Assembly: GCA_030704615.1 (NCBI GenBank)
Contig: CM060733.1
Location: 51,772,001 to 51,836,000, forward strand
DNA: 64,000 nucleotides
Source: Takakia lepidozioides
Lineage: Eukaryota; Streptophyta; Takakiopsida; Takakiales; Takakiaceae
Direction of reading: 5' to 3'
Translations under genes and position numbers: made by a program
Part shown: positions 37,501 to 50,700 of the stretch, piece after piece
Numbering within the stretch: position 1 is the stretch's first letter
Layout: each line of letters opens with the position of its first letter
The notes under the pieces: generated by a model
Told to the model about the DNA's origin: nothing
Databases searched by the model: none
Seen by the model: the letters and a program-made list of their open reading frames with translations, nothing else

Positions 37501-40500
37501 CTGGGAGTTGACCCAATTTGGGGGCAGGATAAAGGTCTTAGATGGCTGAAACCAGGGCAATCAACAACCTTGCTAGGTTATACGTATGGCATAGATCTAT
37601 TGGATCAACAGATTTTTCAGGCAACGCAAACCAAATTTAAAACCAAGCTGGCTCATTGGGGCAGCTACCATTTGTCTTTAACTGGTAGGGTGATGGTAGT
37701 CAATCAGGTCCTATCAGCTGGCCAATGGTATTTCGCCTCAGCATGGAGGCCCAACGGAATGCAAGTGAATGAAATGAAAAAGCTCCTGCGCAACTTTGTC
37801 TGGGAGGCAAAGCACCCCTCAGAGAAAAAAATGCCACAGGTGTCGTGGAAGCACATATGCCTACCAAAGAAGAAAGGGGGACTGGGCATTATAGACCCAC
37901 AAACTCAGTTTACTGCACTCCTAGCGAAATGGATCCCCAGATTTATGGGACCAGAAGGAGGGGCCTGGAAACACCTGGTATGCGACAACATTGCCTTGGC
38001 CTCTCCACTGAAGTCGGTTATCTGGAACCCTTCTTATAGATGGATGGTAAATGGCTTCAAACATAATCAAGTCGGATCCCCCCTGTGGACTACAATTTGG
38101 CAGGCATGGGCCAAGCTCAGGCCCTATCTTACAAAATCAGACCCGGAATCATACGAAGAAACCCTCCGCCAATCCCTGTTTCTCAATACCAATATCCCAC
38201 ATACAGATCACAAAAATCAGGCTCGCAAATGGTCCGTCTGGGAGGTACATGGCATTCATAAGGTCAAACACATCTGGTTGAATGCCAGTTTCCGGTCTAA
38301 AGATCAAATTGCAGCCTCCGTAGGTGCAGTCAAAGCCACCAAGTCATACAATACCATTCTCCAATCAGTGTCAGCACTGTGGCTAACTAACCTTATTAAA
38401 GGCCCAGTAATGCCCAATGACACTTTCTGGACGTTGGGAATAATCAACAGCACTATTACCATTATGTTTGTCACCGGAAAAACCGAATACCAATTCTCCG
38501 GATATCACTTTCACTGCAAAGTGAACTCCATGAGGCTTACCCTTCAAAACCGTCAACCCCTAGCCACCCCTCGTTTCACCCACACCCCCATAAGGGTCTG
38601 CTGGTGGTCATCCCCAGCTAAGGAGATGAACCCTCTCCCACCGCTCACCACTTCCCTGATTAGCTGGCTGGCCAGCCAAACATTTGTTTGGATTGGTGGG
38701 AGACCTCTACAGGATCTGGACATGGATCCCAAAGAGTGGCAGTGGAATTTCAGGCCATCCACCAAGCCATTTTTTGAGTACACAACCAAAAAAGCATACT
38801 TGGCAATGCTGAACCCCCAGCCCCTATTGGGTAAATGGAACAAGAGATGGAGTCACCTGAACTTCCAGAGTGAAAACTGGAACTCCATCTGGGGGACAAT
38901 ATGGAACAAAACAAGACTAGCCAAGGTAGCAGCATTTCTCTGGCAAATAGCAAACAGGGCAATAAAAGTGGGGGAATGGTTGGGATTTGATGTTGCCCTC
39001 CTTTGCAAATGTTGTTCGGCTGCCCTAATGGAAACAATATAGCACTGTCTGCTACATTGTCACGGACCAGCTGCAGTCTGGCCCCTCGTCCCAAGCTTCT
39101 ACAGAACTTGGGGACACATAAACCTCACACCGGCGGCCATTCTGCTGAATTATGACCCAGCAACAAAAACGAAAGCCAATCACTGCCCATTTTACGATAC
39201 TCTTAGAAGCGCTACGCTCTGGCACCTCTGGAAAATCAGATGCGAAAAAACTTTCAATGCAAAAACAACTAGAACTTCCTCACTCCTCGCAAAAATCTAC
39301 ATGGACATACAAATTGAAGCCAGGAAAGCGTGGAAAAAACTATGTACAGATATCGAGAGAGCACGATCGGACCAACAAGCTTCCCAGCTACACTCTACCT
39401 TCATTGCGACCTGGGGGCGGAATGGGATCATCTGCAATAGCCCCAATCCGGATCGTTGCGACTGGAACAAACTGCCCCCAAAGGCTTGGAGAGACGCCAC
39501 GGGTACCATCCACAACCTCACCGGAGTTTGACAGGGATATCAACTGGAAGCACGTTAAGCAATCATCAAAGGCCTCCAGGCTCAGCTTCTGCTAGGTCCG
39601 TCGGGCAAGCAATCCGCTGGAGCAGGCCTAACCGTAGCTAGTTTTTGACTCTAGCAGCTATGGCTTTGAGAAACACACATTATCGAATCCGGTGGGCTCG
39701 CCACCACTTAGCAGCATTACGCAAGAAGGCCAAAGGCCTCAGGCCGGACAGTTCGTTAACACTCATCATGAGTGGTTAGGCTCCGATTCACTGACTACGG
39801 TGTGTGTGCCTTATGGCGTAATCAGAGGGTTTAATTTTTTCCCTCCCAATAACCATCTATGTAAGGGCCTGGCCCACCAAAAATATTTCAGAATAAAGTT
39901 AACCAGGGCTCCAACCCTGTTAACCAAAAAATAAAATAAAATAAATAAAAAAATGAAGAGCATAGAAAACCAAGAAATTTACCAAATTTGGGCAATGTTT
40001 TCCTTGCATGATATCATAGTCTTGGGAATTGTGTACCTCACTTGATGCCACACCTTCCCTGAAATTTTCGTTTTTTTCTGACTTGTTTTCGTGTGGGCTG
40101 CTTTGTACTCACAAATTGGGGGTCTCAAAACCCAATTTGAAGCGGGCAGACCAAAATTTCAGCTTAAAAAATTACGTAGGACACATCTACCGTCGAATTC
40201 TCAATCGCTCTGGTCCATGTCATCATTGCATGCAAATGTTGTTGCAGAAAAAATTCAATCCAATTGGGAACTGTTTTAGGCTGTTTTCGGGCCCTGCCCG
40301 GTAATTCCCAGCCCAACCTATATTTTGGCCTGCAGCCCTACCGTATTTCCTACTCTAGCCCTTGTACTTAGGGGGTTTTGAGACCGTTTCACCATGGGGT
40401 GAAACATGTGGGTGCTGCACATTCATGGGATGTGTGTGGGCCCGCCGTTCTTAGGGTGGAAACCTTTTCCCTAACCTGACCGTGGTTGCCATGTAAGCAA

Positions 40501-40718
40501 CTCGGGCAAGATGATTCAGAAAAATGTCAAAAAAATTGAGTTAGCCCCAAATTGGGGGGTCTTACTCCATGTATATATTTCTTTTTTGAAGATTGGCCAA
40601 TGTGTAAGAGTTTCTTTCCGACCTATTTGATTCAAATCAGAGTTAACCCCAGTAAGAACTGGATGGTTAAAGAAACCTAAGCAACCCAAAACGGGTCGGT
40701 TTGACACTTAAGGGTTAA
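34513..40718. mobile_element. piggyBac-like element (TTAA duplication, CCCTTAAGTGT termini) with nested LINE
   Basis: The left end reads TTAA|CCCTTAAGTGT (TTAA at 34513-34516). The right end is its exact inverse, ACACTTAAGGG|TTAA (TTAA at 40715-40718). Similarity continues weakly inward (CCATTTTGAGG on the left; CCGTTTTGGG on the reversed right end). TTAA target duplication plus termini beginning CCC is the known piggyBac pattern. Removing the LINE leaves about 0.9 kb without a transposase ORF, so the element is non-autonomous. A short hairpin, GTTTCACC-atgg-GGTGAAAC, lies at 40386-40405 inside the right part. Confidence 0.6.
34700..39955 (+). mobile_element. L1-type LINE, nearly full ORF2, inactivated (LINE-2 copy)
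   Basis: The ORF2 remnants are in order. The AP endonuclease (35220-35990) shows VFIQEHK, GGTAMLF, VNIYAPN, WIVAGDFNMV, RLDRIYAS and GFDHAQV. A linker follows, then the RT (36560-37520) with LGLDGIPAEYYK, LLLLDFEKAFDRV, RQGCPLSPFIF and the catalytic box FVDDA. Then come the thumb (GFKVDWGKTCAL), the zf-RVT (AKVAAFLWQIANRAIKVGEW), and CKCC/HCLLHC. In-frame stops at 35928-35930, 36760-36762 and 39040-39042 and frameshifts near 36.1 and 36.55 kb disable it. ORF1 is not recognisable upstream, so the 5' end is only approximate. The tail is an A-rich (AAAAT)n tract at about 39926-39953. It lies inside the TTAA-flanked element, so it inserted later. Confidence 0.85.
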
Positions 40719-41539
40719 GTTGCACTGCATGCCTCAATTTTGTCCACATGAACTTGCATGGCTTGCATGCTCTTGTCAAGAAGAATGGGATTATTTTCTC
40801 CTCTAATTGAGGGGCCTGATAAACCCTTACAAAAAAGAAAAAGAAAACCTTTTGAGACTTCAAAAAACTCCATCCCCTTTCTTTTAAAATAAATAAAAAT
40901 AAAAATAAAAATAAAAGTTACTAGACGTCTTGATAGAGTTGTAATTAATAGAGTTGGATGAATGTAGAATAGAGTTGCAACAGAATGGTGGATGGAAAAG
41001 GCAGATGGCAGGAGAGGCTTACTAACAAACAGCCGGGCGTGCCAAGATTATCCAAACTCCTCATCAAGAATCTGTTGGCTGTTCAAGCACTCATGACCCC
41101 CCACGTGTCGCCCCACCCACGCCCGCCCCCGCGCAGTTGCATCATTGGGGGTACCTGCGCTCTCTTACCGCCCTCTCATCACCCCCCCTCCCTCTCTTAC
41201 CCTCCTTCCCCTCCGGTCCCGCGTTCGAAACCCCAAACACTCCGTTTCTACCCCCGCCGCATCAATCGCTCCCTCTCTCTCGCACGCTGCCATCATCACC
41301 GCCTCCTCCTCATGAGCATCGCTCTCTCTCTCAGTAAAACTCTCTTGTTTTACCCCGCGCCTCGCTGGGGAGTTTTGCCGGCGGATATTAGGCGGCGCTG
41401 CTTTTAACGGTCGGGCGTACCGGCCTGATTGTGTTGACCGCTCCGTACGTACTCCGTATCCCATGGGAGTACGAGTACGAGTATAGCTGCCGCTGTGGCG
41501 GCGTTCAGCACCCCACACTCACTCACACTACTCCGGAGC

Positions 41540-41571
<32 letters not shown>

Positions 41572-41723
41572 AGAGTAAGGGATCGAAGAGAAAGGCCGTG
41601 TAGTATTGAATCAAGAGCCTGGGGCATTTGAGGGGATGCCATAAGATCGAATCTTGAATAGCGGAGAGATCCAGAGAGACAGAGACAGAGATAAGAGGGG
41701 GAGAGTCCTGGACTTGAGTTGCA
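40719..41723. other. Upstream region and leader of the RAD5-like gene
   Basis: Includes an A-rich (AAAAT)n tract at about 40885-40916, a C/T-rich stretch (41130-41330), and a (GA)n microsatellite at 41541-41565 that probably lies in the 5' leader. No separate gene is recognised. Confidence 0.45.
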
Positions 41724-44700
41724 ATGGATTTTGACGATTCTAAGGCTGGGTCTATCTATGGCGGGGCGCAGTTCTGTGGCTTGGCCATGCCGCACAACAG
41801 CTGCAGCTCAGGGCTGAATTTACTAGAGACTGATTTGCCGAATTCCATTGAGACAATGCAGTATTGTAGTGTGGAGCTAGACGACTCTTGCTTGTTTCAC
41901 GCAGCAGGGAAACGATCAGGTCTGCACCTACCCTGTTCTGCAAGGTTAAACTTTGAGCTCGCAGGACTTTTGAAGTTGTACAAATTCGTTCAATTAGGTG
42001 TCCCGGGGTGAGCACAGGTGGAACAGGTATAAGATTTGAATTGTGCACAAGGCTAATCTGAACTGTGGCATTGATCGGACCAGCCTCTAACAGACGAGAT
42101 GATTTTTAGTGCTCCAAGCACTAGTTGCAATTGCTGCGAGTTGCTCTGGAGATTGTGCCAGGCTGGTTTCAGGATATACTTGCCAGACATACCAACTGAA
42201 CACAGTTGCATCTACATACTTGTGTTCAAACCGGTTTGAGCACATATTGGATGCTCACCAGCTTGGGTTCATGTAATTAGATTCAAGACCAACAATCAGG
42301 TTCAAGAAATTGAAAACTTCGGAAATTTTCAAGATAAAAACTTGTAGATAAAGTTTCCAACCATTTGATAACTTCACTACGATTGAAATTGCTGTTTCGT
42401 AGATCATAAACTTCTCTGCTGGTCATGTGGGCTAGTGTTTGATCGACTGGAGATTAGCGATGGCGCAAACACATGCGAGGACGAATTCATGTTCCAGGAG
42501 AAGCGCCCGAGACTGATGCTCAACAGCTTCGATGATAGCCCCGTCATCACTGTCGATGGACAGTGTCTAGCGGGGAGAAGTGATCTCTGCAATGGCTTGC
42601 ATGACCAAGCCATGGGCGACTGCAGCACTAGCGGCGGCGACTTAGGAGACACCCTGATGCTGCGCGACTTTCCACACCCCCGCCATGTGTGCGTGGTGTT
42701 CCCCTTCATCCCTCCCCCTTGTCTCTCCAACAGTTCTCATTGTAACAAGGTACAGACTAGATCCCTCGCTGTTTGATGTGGTCGTCAGGTCTTCCTGCAT
42801 GCACTGTGGCTGAAAGAAGCGGTGCCCAGTGGCTCAAGTCTGATCTCAGCTCTCTATGGGGCTCCCGTCTGGGACCTACCAAAAATTCTTCTTTTCTCTA
42901 TGCAAAGGGCTTTTCTACTGCCCAAAACTTAGCTCTAGAGGGTCCACGATCTGATGGTTTTCCAAAGTGCGGACATTCCTCCTGCTCCTCGTTAAATGTG
43001 GGTGATCGCCCACCGGATGTCATCTCACCAAACGGAACAGGAACAGCTGATCGAAGTCAAATACGCAATGGTAGCACTACATGATGGTGCAGGAAGAGGG
43101 ATAGCATGGCCTCTCGAGGCCAGGTCCTGTCGAATTCGCACCGCAGGCTATTCAGTAGACAAGAGTGCTAAGAGCAATATTATTTCTTCTTTTCATGCCC
43201 TGGTACTACAAGATCTGGGGCTGCAAAGTTTCCCCGTCCCTGGCAGAGGGCTTTAGTTATGAGGATCCGAAGTGTTTAGCTGCTTACCTGCCTGAGGCAC
43301 TCCGCCTTTGTGCAAAGATTGAGTTTTCAGTTGTTCTTTGATTTCTTGTGTTGCTAAGTACTATGTTGCTCTACTTATGCGCCTTGGGTCTAGATAAACT
43401 CCTTTCTTTCTTCTCTCGAGTTCGTTCAGCTGGCAGAAGACGGTCATGGAGACGGTCCTCCATGATATTGGATTGATGGCGGCAAATTGTGTAGCCTCTG
43501 TCAACTGTACAATGGTTCCGACTCACGGCCTATTTGCATCGTATTCATGATCTTTCTCTTACCAGCTGCGTCTCTCTCTCTCTCTCTCTCTCTCTCTAGC
43601 AGCTAAAACATTGCAACTGGTAGCTGCAGCTGTAAGTTAAGATTCTTGTGGTGACTCTGTGATGCAGTGTTGGTGCTATTCCTGCGAAGAGGTGGCCCCA
43701 TGCCCGCTGTGGGGCACCGGCCTCAACACGACGGACCACTGCAATGCTACTGCCTCTTCTTGGTTCTGGCAAAAGCACAAGGTTCGTCTCATTATGACCC
43801 TGACCAGCGATTGTTACGATATACCAAGTGTGCCATGAGCCTGACCATACAGATCTGGAGTAGAGTCTGCTGGGGTACTTACTGAGCTCTTGCCATCGGT
43901 TACTTGGTCATTGAACTAGATGGTCCCTGAGAGAAATTTCGCACGCACTGTTCAATGAAGTCTAGCTATGTACAGGCTGAAACTTGTACACGGTTCAATG
44001 TCGTAATATTGATGGCAGGTGATGGCGGGGCTACAAAATGATGGCGGTACCGTCACAGACCAGGGGCTCATGGGCACTGTTTCTGCGCGACCCAGTTCCA
44101 TGAGTGGCTTCTCCCACGGCCTCTATGGGCCGTCTTTGTTTTGCCCCCTGTCTCTGTGTGGCAGCTTGGAGTACTCAGCAAACCATACCCTGACCTTGCA
44201 TGAGGAGTCTGCCGAGACAGAATGCTTCCCATCATGCAGCCCAACAGGGTCCATTGTCGTGGTTTCCTCACGGCCCCGCTCCGACCCTTCTATTGACTGC
44301 AAGTATGTACAAGCTGCAGGCCCACTATAATTTGTATGCGTGGAGCTATATGCTCTGCAAACCGCTGGAAGTTAAATCTCCTTTCCTTTGCTCTAACAAG
44401 TTTAAGCAAACTCATTGAGTAAGAGAGCTACTCTTACATCGAGTCTGAAAAGGATGTTGCAAGCTCGAATTCACTTTGAAATCACGGCGGCTGGCTGAAT
44501 GGACATGCACTATTGGTTGTACTGTGGAATTGGAGCTCAGCTGCTTCGAGTTTGGTACAGTCCACATCCCTTTGAGCCCACGACACGCTGACAAGTCGCT
44601 GGAGGAGCTCGTTGGGGCATTTGACAACTTTTCACTGGAACTCTTCTCTCGCACCTGTACGTCCCCCATCCTTTTGGCCTGCGTGCGCGGGTGTATGCTG

Positions 44701-47700
44701 TACTTAACAAATTGACATGTGAACTCGTACGAAACTCTAGAACTTACTCACATGTGCATGTTTCGCATGGCCGCAGTGGGAGATCAGGGGAAGCCAGCGC
44801 AGTTGCAGTATGTGGAGGTGGTTGCTAGTGATGCCCCCACTCTCGCAAACTACCACGCTCTGCTTGATGAGCTCTTGTCAGTGCTCCTACCCTCCCTCAC
44901 CCTTTTAAACTGCACAAGTTCAGGTAACAAGCAAACTTTGAATTCTTGGATCGAGGAGTGAATCTGCATGCATCAAGGCGGGGTCTTCTTAGATTGTAAC
45001 ACAAAATTAGACAGCTGAAAGAGCACTGAGCCATCTGAATGCTGAGAATTCAAACTGTAGAGATACCTCCTGCAACACCTCAGAATGCCCATTATGGACA
45101 CACCCATCTTCTGACTGAAGAGAATCTCTTTGACATCTTCCGAGTGAACAAGGCGGATTTGAGGCAAGCTTTGCATGACTGGCTTCTTCGAACCTGTTCT
45201 TTCTTGTTGTCTGCAGATTGAATGAGGCACAAGGGCAGTTACAAGTGATTGTTGCGAGTGCGGCTGGGGACAGCGCTGCCATTCGCACATTTTTGAGCAA
45301 AGAGCGAGGAGAAGACGCTTTGGTGCTCCGCGAGCTGCTGCGGGCACTCTTCCCTCACGACTTGGGCTTGCACACATTCTTGCGGGACGTCGACGAGTTG
45401 CGCCGCTGGACAGAGTCATCGGACGACTGGACCACGTTCGGAGGCCTGCTCCGCGACCTGGAGAGCAATGGCTACAACGATGCAGCCCAGCCGTCAGGCC
45501 TCTCCGTCCCATTGCGACCCTACCAGCGACAATCGTTGCAGTTCATGCTGGACTGCGAGCAACGGGAGGGAGGGCTGCTTAGCGTCAATTACTATCCCCT
45601 TCCTTGTACAAGTCCTGGCGGGATACAGCTCCTGTATTCCGCCTCGCTGAACCACCTTGTGTATGCCAACGACATGGCGGCTCCTGTGCGCGGTGGATTT
45701 CTTTGTGAAGAAATGGGACTCGGCAAAACCATCGAGGTGAGGCCAGTCCAGTACGTTTTTGGTTTCATCCTTGGATCGCTTGGTGATTCCGTCTAGATTG
45801 GTTTTGCACTCTTGTCGTCTTCTCTTGTGTCGAACCTGATTATCAATCAGTCAAATGAAGCAACAAACTAAGAGGGAGGGTTTTCAATGGACCTGCAGGT
45901 TTTGGCACTCATCCTGGCCAACCCTTGTCCTGTCGAAAGATGTGCGCCTGCTACTTCCAAAGGCACTCTGGGTGAGCTCCATCCTCAGCTAATAATTTGA
46001 ATCAGAGCATGTATGCTTTCTTCACCAGAAAGCCTAAGGATTGGATATATGGGGTCCTCTCGTGCCCAGCTGGGTTGATGGAGATAGCCATCTGAGAAAG
46101 ATGTATAGAAGCTTCAACTTTGAGCTCAAGTGGTTGTCCGGTGGATCACTACTTAGAGAAAGAAAGAAGGGAAGGAAAGGAAAGGAACTTTAAAATATCC
46201 AATGAAAGCTTATCTTCTGGGACAAAGAAGAATAGAAAATAAGATAGAAAAGTGGGGCCCCAACAACCAGACCATAAAACTGAAAAAATGTATTCTGTTG
46301 CCAGTAACCAGAGCATGATGTAGGCCTTCAAATTTCCATCAATGTAGAACTTTTATGGCACAATTTTGGCTCAGAAGCATAGCTTTTCCATCGTACGATG
46401 AGGATGGTTCTTCATACCTAGTCTCAAATCATTGCCAATGCATGTGTGTGTGGAGATTGCTGAAAAGATGCTTGTGAAGAACCGCAATCCAGTTAGACTT
46501 CATGATGTCTACACTGTGCATGTGGATGACTAGCTTCTAGAGAAGAGGGCTGACGGATTTATGGAAATGGCAGTGGTGTGTCCTGTTTCAATTGTCGGAC
46601 AGTGGGCCAACGAGGTGAAGAGTAAGTTGGCTGCCAATCTCAGCATCTACATGTACCATGGTTCCAAGAGGTACTCTTACAGTGCTTCATCTCAATCCCT
46701 TAAGATCTTTTGACACATGGCAAGGGTTACTGGAACTGGGAGGAAACAGGTTTACATAAGATCCCATGACTTCATTTGAAGTCATTCATGAATTGCAAAG
46801 GTTTTTGGTAAGGATTAATATTGGGCTTTAAAACCCATTGCAGACGTGGTTCATACTATAATGACAGTGAAGAAACCAGATAAGGCACAAGAACTATCGA
46901 AGGAAGGGAAACATGAAAAGGCATGAAAAATGTGGACAAAAGGTATGTAAAAGGTGTGCTATTGCAGCATTAGATAGAGCCTCGGATTAAATAAATGGAG
47001 ATAGCATGCCACTCTGAGCAGGACAATACCACACTTGCAGCGGCATCCCCCACAAGTAGTTATTTGACCTGGGCTTTTGCCTAATTAGTCAGGGTTTACT
47101 TTCACCACATCTGATTTTTGGATGTTTCAGATGCGCAGAAAACATGGTAGTGTTAACAGTGTTATGTATCAGCCGAGGGATGCAATGTTGAGCTAGACCT
47201 TATGGTGTGTGCTTTCTTCCAGAATCCGGGATCCTAAGAAGCTTGCCAAGTTTGACATTGTATGTACACAGCTCCTCTGTTTCCAATGGCATCCCCTGTT
47301 CTGTTGTATATAGCTCATTCCAAGCTGCCTTTAAGATAGTCATGAGGAAACATTCTTAACAAATCTTAATTTCAGTGTCATTTGTTCTATGGTTTGAGGC
47401 TCGCAACTGACACAGTCTGTCTGTAACCGCAGTAAAAGAGATTGGGAATGTTTGGATCACATTTGGCAGAGTCATATACTCTCAAAACAGTATCAGACAC
47501 ATTCCTTCGTCTTCTCACAGAGCTGCTGTTGTTGTAATTCTTAACTCTCTGCAGGTAATCACAACCTATGCAACATTGGGAAGTGATTTCAGCAAAGCCA
47601 CACAGGCTACACGCCATGGCTCAGGGTTTGCCGAACAGTTCTGCCCCCTCCTCACTGTCAATTGGTGGCGCGTTGTGCTGGATGAGTCCCACACTGTAAG

Positions 47701-50700
47701 TGCATATGTCGTTTTGTGATGCATCAAGTGATACTCTACGACGTCCAATATTTGGATTATGTAGTTTTATGTTGGAAATAAACTATTTTCCTTACAAACT
47801 CAGAGTTTGATCTGAGGTTTAACTGAGAAATCCCTGGAGTCACCCTCCTCTGCTTGCAAACTGTTTGAAAGTTGTGATAAGTTCATGGCAAATTCTGATT
47901 AAACTAATTCACAGTTGCTGGGCTGTATGCAATTGTATCAAGTCTTGAGTTAAGGAGGCAGAACACTCACATGGTGATCTGCTTCAACCATAGGTAAAGG
48001 ATCCGGCACCATTGCATTCTCGTGCTTGTGCCAAGCTCAAAGCAGACCGACGGTGGTGCTGCACTGGCACCCCATTCAACACCAGTATCTACGATCTCTA
48101 TGGCCAAGTAATCCCATCACTCAACTACAGTCTTTTCTGCCCTCCTATCATTCCTACAACCATGCTGGCCCACTTGCACCCATTTGAACGAGTCTACAGA
48201 AAAGGACTACTGAACATCAGCCAAGGAACTTTGTTGTGTTTCTCGTTTCATTCAAGAAATGAGAGTTCTATTGGCACTAGTTTTCTCAATCACTGCGGCT
48301 CACTAGTAACCCCTCAATTGTAATGTAGTTCTTGTTCCTGAAATTGGAGCCCCTGGACAACAAGAGCATTTTTAGGAGGAGAATTGGGCGGCCATATGAG
48401 CGTCAATGCAAGAGTGACGATCAAACTGTACTCTTGTGGACCCTGAACAAGGTGAGTTCACCCTGGTCAAGTTGCACTCTGTGATGCTAGAACAAACCGT
48501 GGCTTGATAGCGTAGGTAAGGTGACTGATTATCATGTGTTTTTCAACTAACATTGACCTGAGTTAACTGTGTCAAATATAGGAAACAATAACAGAACAAC
48601 ACTGCATGACAGAAGGGAATTTATTGTAACTGAGGGTCTTGGGTCTGGCGTGACATTGTTGACACGTGAGCCTAAACTTTCTACTCTAAACCCTCTGCAT
48701 AAATTGAAGCTCCATCAAAAGGAGCAATATTGAATGTCAAATAGCTGTAAATGGTGACAAAGAATATGGTGACACAAATCTACGCATTTGGATCAGATGA
48801 TGATACGGCACACAAAGCAGCAAAAGTTCAATGGAAGGGAGCTGCTGAGACTGCCCCCCAAATCTGAGCAGGATATACCTGTCACTTTCGCTGCCGATGA
48901 GCGTCATGCATACGAGGCGGTGTACCAGCACGTGATTCATAAGTTTGACCAATTCCGCTGCTGGGGCCCTACAGTAGTCTCGAAAAACATTCTCCAGATC
49001 ATGTCTCTACTCCTCCCTTTGCGGAGGTATGCCTCTAGATTAGTAACTCATGCTGAACATCGCTAATTTCACTTGTAGATGTCTATGGCTTAAGTGGCCT
49101 TTGTTCAACTCATCCCCATTTCACCTACCAATGAAGTGGCTGGACTTTGAAAGGTCTCTTTCAAAATAACTGTAGCAGCACAATGGTAATTCCCATTGTC
49201 TAGGACAAGATCTCACATCAATATGGAAAAAATTGAGTGTAAAACTGACTTTGACTGCCGCAGGACCAAGTTCGATGATTGTATTAAATAACTTGGGACA
49301 CCCACACATTGTTAAGCTTATCATTACCTCTTCCTCTGTTGGCAACTTCGAGAAATATCACCCCATAGAGTGGATGATGGAGATGTGCTGCATCAAAGTT
49401 TACTGCACTAACAGAGGGGTGAAGTATTTATTATTCTTGCTTTTTGATACTTAAAACTCCACTGCAGACAATAGATTTGGCCATTCTACTCTTTCAGTTT
49501 GACAATGAAGCGGAGATGGAAGTCTTCTTGGTGTGAAGTAGCGATTACCCTATGGGACAGTTCTTACATATGCTTGCTTATGTGTTCCAGACTCTGCAGT
49601 GGGGGATTTGTGTCTCACTTTGATCTGAGTATGAGCAAGCAAGACAGCAGTGCTAGCTCTGTGGATGCTCCCTCGGACCTTTTGTCGGGTGGCCCTCCCC
49701 TCTCCCCCACACTGCCCACCCCACTGGATGATATGGACGGGGAGTGTGGCATCTGCTTTGAGTTGATGGAGTGCCCTACCAAAACACCTTGCAACCACTG
49801 GTAAGCAGAATGCTTCTGCTTTACACATTAGTGACCTGATTTCAGATTTAATGTCATTTCAGCAATGTTCTGGCTTTCTTTTTTCTCTTCATTTCTTTCA
49901 ATTGTCATCCAAAGAATGGGATTTCTGAGAACTGATGCTGACCAAAAATGCTCTTATATACTTTTCAGGGATTAGTGTTACCCAAGAATTGTTGCGAGTA
50001 TTCATATAACTCCAAATTCATGCAGGTTTTGCTGTGAGTGTGTGATTTCAAGCCTTGCCGTTGGGTCCCAGGCCCTGTGTCCTATATGTGGCAGCCCAGT
50101 TACAGCTAGCCAGCTAGTAAGATTTCCACCTAAGCAGAAGTCTACTGCCTTGGTACCCCTATTGGACCCTACATCCACCACCTCACCAACCACGTCTGGA
50201 AATGGGCCTGAGGATGTTGGGGACGCAGTGAAGGGTGTGCAAATGAATTCCAAATTGAAGGCTTTGTTGGCTGATCTTGCAAAGGTCAGGGAAGAAAATG
50301 ATGGAGCCAAGGTAATAACAAATGCTTATCAAGTTTGCAGAGTTCCCTCTCTGTTCACTCTTCTAAAATCCCTTTTGTCTAGTTAACTTCCTCTATAGAA
50401 AGTACAAATTGAAGGTACCTCCGTAGAACCAGTTTGTTCTTCTGCCCATCCCAGCAGCATGTCAGCTTGAAGTAAAACTGTGGTTCAGCAAAAGGCTATG
50501 TGTTGGATGCAAGTTAGTTTATCAAGATGGAAGAGTCTAGGTAAATGTTGCCAAATGCTCATGGGGGGTAGATCATGGAGGGAAGTCATGGAAATGTCAT
50601 TTGAGGACTAATTCACACGAGACCATCATGGGCCTCTTAAGGCACAGAGCTTCAAAGTTTAAGCAACAATTGAGGAAATAACAAACACCCCGAGTGAAGA

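Noticed and set aside
40386-40405. Hairpin GTTTCACC-atgg-GGTGAAAC as an independent regulatory site
   Set aside because: A single short hairpin inside the right part of the TTAA-flanked element. No further evidence of function.
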